The translations under genes and the position numbers were made by a program. A stretch of 36,111 bases of DNA from Bacteroidota bacterium (GTDB taxonomy: Bacteria; Bacteroidota; Bacteroidia; UKL13-3): positions 1 to 36,111 of the forward strand of contig CANFHJ010000015.1 in assembly GCA_947446605.1 (NCBI GenBank), given 5' to 3'. Shown in pieces: positions 30,972-36,111 of this stretch; the stretch's first letter is position 1; every line of letters starts with the position of its first letter. A model generated the notes under the pieces. The model was given only the letters and a program-made list of their open reading frames with translations, was not told where the DNA came from and did not search any database.

Positions 30972-32009
30972 TTGTACGCAATTTTACGTCGTTTCTTGTT
31001 TTTGATGCCCGCAGAAACTGCACATCATGTTACATTTCATTCCTTGCGATTGTTAATGAAAATTCCATTTATTAAGGCTTTGTGTTTGCATAATTTTAAA
31101 GTGGAAAATAGCTTTGATTTTATTGGATTGAAATTTAGAAATAGGGTAGGGCTTGCCGCTGGATTAGATAAAAATGCAGCCTACCTCAGTGAACTAAGTT
31201 CTTTGGGTTTTGGTTTTATTGAAATAGGAACTGTTACACCAAAGCCACAGCCAGGAAATGAATTACCACGTTTATTTCGTCTAAGAGCAGATGAGAGCTT
31301 AATTAATCGCATGGGCTTTAACAATGAAGGTGTAGATGCTGCGGTTGAACGATTAAAAAATCGTCCTAAAGGATTAATTGTAGGTGGAAATATTGGAAAA
31401 AACAAAATTACGCCAAACGAATCTGCTGTTGAAGATTATGCCATATGCTTTAATAAATTATACCAATACGTAGATTATTTTGTAGTGAATGTAAGTTCTC
31501 CAAACACGCCCAACCTGCGCGAATTACAAGACAAAAAGCCTCTTTTGGAAATATTAAATCGATTGGTATTACTTAGAAATGAATGGATCAAAAAAGGCAA
31601 AATTAGCAAACCTGTTTTATTAAAAATTGCACCAGATTTAAGTGATAGTCAATTGGATGATGTTATTGAAATTGTGCAAGAAAGCGGCATTGATGGTTTG
31701 GTAGCAACCAATACTACACTATCAAGAGATGGCCTAAAAACTTCAAATGAGATGGTTACCGCAATTGGTGCGGGAGGTTTAAGTGGTAAAATTTTGCAAG
31801 CGCGTGCCAACGAAGTTGTAAAATATATTCATGAGAAAACAAATGGTGAAATGCCAATTATTGGTGTAGGTGGAATACACGATGTGGCCTCTGGAATTGA
31901 AAGAATAGAAGCCGGTGCTGGCTTAATTCAATTGTATACAGGATTTATTTACAGTGGTCCTAATTTGGTGAAACACCTTGCAAAAGCAATTAAAGAGACC
32001 AAGTTTTAA
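30972..32009 (+). CDS. pyrD: Quinone-dependent dihydroorotate dehydrogenase (class 2)
   Basis: Oxidises dihydroorotate to orotate, passing electrons to membrane quinone. The 345-residue product has an amphipathic N-terminal helix (MYAILRRFLFLMPAETAHHVTF). It also has GLAAGLDKNAAY, LINRMGFNNEG, and VNVSSPNTPNLRE with the class 2 catalytic serine. KIAPDLSD, VATNTTLSR and GAGLIQLYTGFIYSGP complete the FMN barrel. The only workable start is TTG at 30972: an in-frame TAA lies at 30957-30959, and the first ATG would cut off the membrane helix. Its stop overlaps the folC stop across a shared TTAA. Confidence 0.95.
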   Translation: MYAILRRFLFLMPAETAHHVTFHSLRLLMKIPFIKALCLHNFKVENSFDFIGLKFRNRVGLAAGLDKNAAYLSELSSLGFGFIEIGTVTPKPQPGNELPRLFRLRADESLINRMGFNNEGVDAAVERLKNRPKGLIVGGNIGKNKITPNESAVEDYAICFNKLYQYVDYFVVNVSSPNTPNLRELQDKKPLLEILNRLVLLRNEWIKKGKISKPVLLKIAPDLSDSQLDDVIEIVQESGIDGLVATNTTLSRDGLKTSNEMVTAIGAGGLSGKILQARANEVVKYIHEKTNGEMPIIGVGGIHDVASGIERIEAGAGLIQLYTGFIYSGPNLVKHLAKAIKETKF

Positions 32010-33292
32010 AGTGCTTCTGCCACAATAAAAGTGCTACCTCCAATAAATATTAAATCTTTCTCACCTGCTGCTTTTTCTGCGGCAGCCTTGGCTTCTTTTA
32101 CACTATCATAAGTTTTACCCTGTAAGCCAAATTGAATTGCTTGTGCTTGTAATTCATTTTCTTCTAAGGCTCTTGGAATTGATGCCCTGGTGAAATAATA
32201 AGTAGCTTTTTTGGGTAACAATGCCAAAACTTTACTTATTTCTTTATCCTTTACCATGCCTAAAACGAAATGTAATTCATGGAAGTTTTGTGCTTCAAGT
32301 TGTTTCACCACATAGGCTATACCATCCACATTATGTCCTGTATCGCATATAGTAAGCGGCAGTGTATTTAATACCTGCCATCTTCCCATTAAGTGGGTAT
32401 TGCTTTTAACATGTGATAAACCATTTTGTACTGCCTGGTCGCTAATAATAAAACCAGCATTTCTTATGGGTTCAATAGCCGCTAATACTGTTCCAATATT
32501 TTTTTGTTGGTATTGGCCATTTAAATCGCAATCAACATTTTTCCATAACTCGCCAAACTGAAATTGCACATCAAAAACTGCTTGGTATAGGTTGCTTTTA
32601 AAATAAAGAATATTTACTTTTTGATTTGCCAAAGTAATTGGGCTCTCCAATTCTTGTGCTTTAGCTAAAAAAACCGGGAAAGTTTCTGATTGGTATTCGC
32701 CAATAATTACTGGGGTTTTGACTTTAATAATCCCGGCTTTTTCTGCTGCAATTACCTCCAAAGTATTGCCCAATAAATCTGTATGGTCCCAACCAATATT
32801 GGTAATAATACTTAAAAGGGGATGTATAATATTACTTGAATCTAATCGTCCTCCAAGTCCGGTTTCAATAATGGCAATATCAACTTTTTCTGAGGCAAAT
32901 TGTTCAAAGCACAATGCCATTGTCCATTCAAAAAAGGAAGGTTTAATTTGTTCAAAAAGCGCTTTGTGTTGCTTTACAAAATCAATTACTTTCTCTTCAG
33001 AAATCATTGCGCCATTCACACGAATTCTTTCTCTAAAATCTATTAAGTGTGGCGATGTAAATAAACCAGTTTTATAACCTGCTTCTTGTAAAATGGAAGC
33101 AAGCATGTGGCTTGTAGAACCCTTGCCATTTGTACCTGCAATATGAATGGTTTTTATTTTTTCTTGAGGATTTCCCAAAGCCTCGCACAAGGCAATTGTA
33201 TTGTTTAAGTTTGGTTTTAAGGCCGCACTTCCAATACGTGTAAACATGGGTAATTGGCTATATAAATAGTCCAGCGTTTCTTGGTAAGTCAC
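32006..33292 (-). CDS. folC: Bifunctional folylpolyglutamate synthase/dihydrofolate synthase
   Basis: Adds glutamate to dihydropteroate and to folates in an ATP-dependent reaction. The P-loop is HIAGTNGKGSTSHMLASIL (about residues 50-68). FTSPHLIDFRERIRVNG, IIETGLGGRLDSSN and ITNIGWDHTDLLGNTLEVIA are diagnostic. DTGHNVDGI and LHFVLGMVKDK belong to the C-terminal domain. The length of 428 residues is standard. The gene starts with GTG; no in-frame ATG occurs before the LPMFTRIG segment. It lies 93 bp downstream of tonB, an order I recall from other Bacteroidota. Confidence 0.95.
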   Translation of the reverse strand: MTYQETLDYLYSQLPMFTRIGSAALKPNLNNTIALCEALGNPQEKIKTIHIAGTNGKGSTSHMLASILQEAGYKTGLFTSPHLIDFRERIRVNGAMISEEKVIDFVKQHKALFEQIKPSFFEWTMALCFEQFASEKVDIAIIETGLGGRLDSSNIIHPLLSIITNIGWDHTDLLGNTLEVIAAEKAGIIKVKTPVIIGEYQSETFPVFLAKAQELESPITLANQKVNILYFKSNLYQAVFDVQFQFGELWKNVDCDLNGQYQQKNIGTVLAAIEPIRNAGFIISDQAVQNGLSHVKSNTHLMGRWQVLNTLPLTICDTGHNVDGIAYVVKQLEAQNFHELHFVLGMVKDKEISKVLALLPKKATYYFTRASIPRALEENELQAQAIQFGLQGKTYDSVKEAKAAAEKAAGEKDLIFIGGSTFIVAEAL

Positions 33293-33385
33293 AGTAGAGG
33301 ATTTTTCTCTTTAAGAAAAAATCTTTGTTCAAAATTAGGTGAGCTTTTGTGAAAACAAAAGAAATTATTTTGCTTAGAAATCTTT

Positions 33386-34225
33386 TTACGGTTTGAACCT
33401 AAATATAATTGTCATTGTCCCAGTTTGGTCGTCTGAGCCATCAGATCTTGAATTGAACCTGGTTTTTAATGCACCTTCTTTTGCTTTTTCTAAAAGGGTA
33501 GGTTCAGTGGTGGTACTTCCAACCTGGCCAGGTACAGCTTTTATTACTTGTCCATCGCTATTTACTGTTATGCTCACAACAACCTTTCCAACAGATTTTG
33601 AATGGTCTTCAATGTTTGGTAATTGTTTTACTTTTCTGCCACCTGGCATTACGTATGAAATACCGTCAGGACCAGTATCTCCGCTTCCTAGGCCGCTTGT
33701 TCCACCGCCATGACCATCCTTGTCGCCATTTGGGTCGCCATTGGCTTGGCCTTGGTTTCCTAATTGATCGCCATCTCCATATCCTCCTGCATTGTTGTTG
33801 TTATTCCTTTTGGTGAATAAGGCTTGCTGGTTAACTTTTTTAGGAAGTTCTAATTGGGGTACTTGCTCCTTTGGTTTATCAGGCTTTACATCTTTAATGT
33901 CTTTAGGCTTTGGCGTATCTTTGGTTTTAATAGCTATACTTTCTTCGTCGTTAGCAGTTAAGGGAGTTTCCTCCGTTTGTTCACTAATAGGAACATAATT
34001 CTCCGCTTGAGAAGGGTCAGGCACAGGCTCGTTAGAAGCTCCTCCCATATCTGCTTCGCCCAAACTTACTTGAACTCCTTGAAATTCTAGAGGAGGATCT
34101 GGCGGGTACATCACAACCAAAAATAAAGCCGCCAAAATAATTCCATGCACCAAAGTGGTTCCTAAGAATCCGTAAATTTGATGCTTGTGGTCTTTTCTCT
34201 CGATGTAATATTGTTCTGCCGCCAT
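33386..34225 (-). CDS. TonB-like energy transducer
   Basis: TonB couples the inner-membrane proton gradient to outer-membrane transporters. The 279-residue product has one N-terminal membrane anchor (IYGFLGTTLVHGIILAALFLVVMY). An acidic/proline- and lysine-containing spacer follows (TKDTPKPKDIKDVKPDKPKEQVPQ), then a glycine/asparagine-rich stretch (NNNNNAGGYGDGDQLGNQ...). The C-terminal TonB domain is KVVVSITVNSDGQVIKAVPGQ through the TRFNSRSDG segment. In many Bacteroidota tonB follows exbB and exbD. Here the gene upstream is a CarboxypepD_reg-like protein, so its ExbB/ExbD partners must be elsewhere. The TonB gene is separated from that neighbour by 101 bp with no clear promoter. Confidence 0.88.
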   Translation of the reverse strand: MAAEQYYIERKDHKHQIYGFLGTTLVHGIILAALFLVVMYPPDPPLEFQGVQVSLGEADMGGASNEPVPDPSQAENYVPISEQTEETPLTANDEESIAIKTKDTPKPKDIKDVKPDKPKEQVPQLELPKKVNQQALFTKRNNNNNAGGYGDGDQLGNQGQANGDPNGDKDGHGGGTSGLGSGDTGPDGISYVMPGGRKVKQLPNIEDHSKSVGKVVVSITVNSDGQVIKAVPGQVGSTTTEPTLLEKAKEGALKTRFNSRSDGSDDQTGTMTIIFRFKP

Positions 34226-34326
34226 AATGTGGTAAAATTACAAAGATCTGTTGAGCTCTAGGTTTAAGCTTTTTAACCTTTTAACAGCTATCAACGCTGT
34301 CTGACTTATTTTAAGTACAATTAAAC

Positions 34327-34971
34327 TTATTTTCTTTTAAGGTCGCCATTTTGGAGCGCTTTTAAAAATTTACTCCAAGCCATTACATCCAAAACGGGAA
34401 TGGGTTGCGCCTGTCCGCCATAATAGGCTTTGTTGGCGTAATCATTAAATTTCCACCTGGCATTATCTGCACCATCATTTTCTAATTGGTCAGCCATTTC
34501 TTTTAAAGGCTTTCTTCTTAAATTATTTTGAGCCAATATATAATCGTCTTCAGGTAATTTGGTTCGAGAAAATAAATAATCCATTTGCTCTGCCGTTGGT
34601 CTTCCAATAATTACAATTTCTTCCATTCTAAAAGTATCTTCCACCATGGCAATCACACTCTTAAATTTAGAGCCTTTTACATTGTTTGGTAAAGAGAAAA
34701 ACATAGTTTCAAAACCTATACAAGTAAAAATAATAATGTCTGAACGCTTTGCTACAAAGGAGAAATATCCTTGCATATCAGAATAGGTTCCTCTACTACT
34801 TCCTTTAATTTTAATAGTTGCAAATGGAATGGTTTTGGTGCTATCGTAATTAACCACAAAGCCTGTGAATTGCACCAAATCAGAATCATTCCTGCTTTGC
34901 GCTTTGGTTCGAACCGAGTTACAAAAAAATAACAAGGTAAATATAATTGCGATATTTTTGATTGAATTCAT
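34327..34971 (-). CDS. Secreted CarboxypepD_reg-like domain protein
   Basis: A 214-residue exported protein with a signal peptide (NIAIIFTLLFFCNSVRTKAQ). FTGFVVNYDSTKTIPFATIKIKGSSRGTYSDMQGYFSF is a carboxypeptidase regulatory-like beta-sandwich. The same domain opens many SusC/TonB-dependent receptors, but no receptor barrel follows here. The C-terminal ~90 residues (MEEIVIIGRPTAEQMDYLFS ... MADQLENDG) are mostly charged and helical and not a family I recognise. The ATG overlaps the stop codon of the ChrA-like gene (TAATG), so the two are translationally coupled. One exact TTGGTTCGAACCGA copy lies in the signal-peptide codons. Confidence 0.82.
   Translation of the reverse strand: MNSIKNIAIIFTLLFFCNSVRTKAQSRNDSDLVQFTGFVVNYDSTKTIPFATIKIKGSSRGTYSDMQGYFSFVAKRSDIIIFTCIGFETMFFSLPNNVKGSKFKSVIAMVEDTFRMEEIVIIGRPTAEQMDYLFSRTKLPEDDYILAQNNLRRKPLKEMADQLENDGADNARWKFNDYANKAYYGGQAQPIPVLDVMAWSKFLKALQNGDLKRK
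34904..34917 (+). repeat. Dispersed 14-nt near-palindrome TTGGTTCGAACCGA, copy 4
   Basis: An exact copy inside the signal-peptide codons of the CarboxypepD_reg-like gene. It is read in a different frame from copies 1 and 3 (here SVRT), so protein conservation does not explain the motif. Confidence 0.72.
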
Positions 34972-36111
34972 TACAAAAAATAACCTCCGATTAAACAGCC
35001 CAAAACAATAAAGGGGCTAGGAACTTTGGTTGACAATAATAAGAATAATGTTGTTAATAATACGAGCATATTTTCTTCATTTACTTGTACGGGCAAAAAA
35101 AGCAAATAAGCAGATGCCACCACTAAGCCTGCAGATGCTGCATTAATGCCCTCAATGGCGTTTTTTACAGGAGCAAAATGTTTTAATTGATTCCATATTG
35201 GATATACAAAAAATAGCAATAGAATGCCGGGTAAAAATATCCCAACTGTTCCAGAAATCATTCCTGCAACTTGGCCCCAAAAGCCAAAATCTTTCATGCT
35301 CATGGCACCTGTAAATGTGGCAATAGAAAATACTGGTCCGGGCATGGCTTGCAAAAAACCTATTCCAGCTAAAAACTCTGGTGCAGCTATATAATGTTTG
35401 TACTCTACAAATTGATTGTACATTAATGGAATCAAAACATTTCCTCCACCAAAAACAATACTGCCATACCTAAAATGGTTTTCAAATAAAAGCATAAACC
35501 TGTTTTGCGTGGCCACTCCAATTATGGCTGCCAATAAAAATATACCAAAAAACAGCATTAAATTATCCCATCTAATATTAGTTATTGGGTCAGGCTTTTT
35601 TATTGCTCCTCTTGTATTTATATAACTAGATATTACGCCTCCAATGAAAAGCATCACTGGAATTAAAAAGGGCGATTGTTGCAAAATGCCAATACTTGCC
35701 GTGCCCAATAGCAATGCCCAATGGTAACGTTTTGTTACAAACATTTGTATAAAACTATAAGCGGCATAAATAAGGAAACCACTGGCCATGGGTTGCAAGT
35801 ATTTTAAAAAATCTAACTTAGGATTGTCTAATGCTAAATGTGTAAATAAAATTGCCAAGGTTCCCATTATTAAGCATGCGGGAAAAATCCAGGTAGCCAA
35901 TGTTAAAAATGCAAAACTTGGTCCGCCTAATTTATACCCAATGGAGGTAATTGTTTGGGTAGATGTGGGGCCAGGTAGCATAGAACAAAAAGAATTTAGT
36001 TCAGCTAAATCTTCCTCACTAATGTATTTTTTCTTAAAAACTAAGTGCTTTCTAAATTGGGTATAATGAACCTGTGGCCCGCCAAACGCAGTTAGCGCAA
36101 GCTTTAGCACA
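34971..36111 (-). CDS. Chromate transporter family (ChrA/CHR) protein, N-terminus cut by window
   Basis: CHR proteins export chromate or related oxyanions across the inner membrane; many chromosomal members are uncharacterised. Both CHR halves are visible. LALTAFGGPQVHYTQFRKHL with FCSMLPGPTSTQTITSIGYK begins the first. FRYGSIVFGGGNVLIPLMYN with GIGFLQAMPGPVFSIATFTG begins the second. At least ten hydrophobic helices are present. The apparent GTG start at 36110 is the last complete codon in the window, and CHR proteins normally have 10-20 more residues before LALTAFGGP. The gene is therefore partial at its 5' end. Its stop overlaps the start of the CarboxypepD_reg-like gene. Substrate unproven. 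Confidence 0.9.
   Translation of the reverse strand, partial: VLKLALTAFGGPQVHYTQFRKHLVFKKKYISEEDLAELNSFCSMLPGPTSTQTITSIGYKLGGPSFAFLTLATWIFPACLIMGTLAILFTHLALDNPKLDFLKYLQPMASGFLIYAAYSFIQMFVTKRYHWALLLGTASIGILQQSPFLIPVMLFIGGVISSYINTRGAIKKPDPITNIRWDNLMLFFGIFLLAAIIGVATQNRFMLLFENHFRYGSIVFGGGNVLIPLMYNQFVEYKHYIAAPEFLAGIGFLQAMPGPVFSIATFTGAMSMKDFGFWGQVAGMISGTVGIFLPGILLLFFVYPIWNQLKHFAPVKNAIEGINAASAGLVVASAYLLFLPVQVNEENMLVLLTTLFLLLSTKVPSPFIVLGCLIGGYFL

Noticed and set aside
33344-33361. Hairpin CTTTTGT-GAAA-ACAAAAG after tonB as a terminator
   Set aside because: The stem is only 7 bp, AT-rich and lacks a T-run; folC follows on the same strand, so it is more likely chance.
8936-34917. GGTTCGAACC copies as tRNA T-arm pieces
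   Set aside because: The core resembles the T-loop consensus, but no acceptor, D or anticodon arms surround any copy, and most lie inside intact genes.

Overview
The window is an AT-rich, densely packed chromosomal segment from a member of the Bacteroidota, probably a free-living, respiring one. Support comes from type IX secretion sorting domains of both kinds (type A on the ELWxxDGT protein, type B/CHU_C on the 896-residue protein), a CarboxypepD_reg-like protein, a Bacteroidota-type SdhCAB complex, TAnnTTTG-like -7 promoter boxes, and almost no Shine-Dalgarno sequences. The family and genus cannot be fixed from the sequence alone. No tRNA, rRNA, CRISPR array, phage or insertion sequence is visible. 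No gap between genes exceeds 300 bp.

Layout. 0.2-5.4 kb: an autoregulation-type Fic protein, a YxNQA-repeat secreted protein, a pirin, dihydroorotase (pyrC), a DUF421 membrane protein and an EamA exporter. 5.5-9.2 kb: rlmF, a YraN nuclease-fold protein, a HEAT-like protein and a T9SS cargo protein. 9.3-15.8 kb: rarA, an RlpA-like protein, a tail-specific S41 protease, a thioredoxin-fold lipoprotein, and an LpoB-like plus COG3014-like lipoprotein pair. 15.8-20.2 kb (minus strand): the compact run dnaX - DUF502 - UbiA prenyltransferase - acyloxyacyl-hydrolase-like protein. 20.3-22.3 kb: a TPR sensor histidine kinase. 22.4-23.6 kb: rpsF-rpsR-rplI, closed by a bidirectional terminator. 23.7-27.0 kb: ribE and a large CHU_C surface protein. 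27.0-30.8 kb: sdhC-sdhA-sdhB with its own terminator. 31.0-36.1 kb: pyrD, folC, tonB, a CarboxypepD_reg-like secreted protein and a chromate-transporter-family protein cut by the window edge.

How the genes work together. Most are housekeeping genes: pyrimidine synthesis (pyrC, pyrD), folate and riboflavin synthesis, succinate oxidation, replication and repair (dnaX, rarA), and ribosome building and modification (rpsF/rpsR/rplI, rlmF). A second theme is the cell envelope: the RlpA-like protein, the tail-specific protease, LpoB/COG3014, the acyloxyacyl-hydrolase-like protein, TonB and the T9SS cargo proteins.

The least explained signals are not genes. (1) A 14-nt near-palindrome, TTGGTTCGAACCGA, occurs four times exactly and once with one mismatch. 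(2) Clear SD sequences occur only before rpsR and rplI, and bS18 is part of the ribosomal pocket that hides the anti-SD in this phylum. (3) A perfect terminator-like hairpin lies inside the signal-peptide codons of the COG3014 gene. (4) Several intergenic blocks are built from 7-bp units of unrelated sequence. (5) TGTTCA boxes precede the fic gene. Several ORF-track starts were moved, using -7 boxes and signal peptides as evidence.
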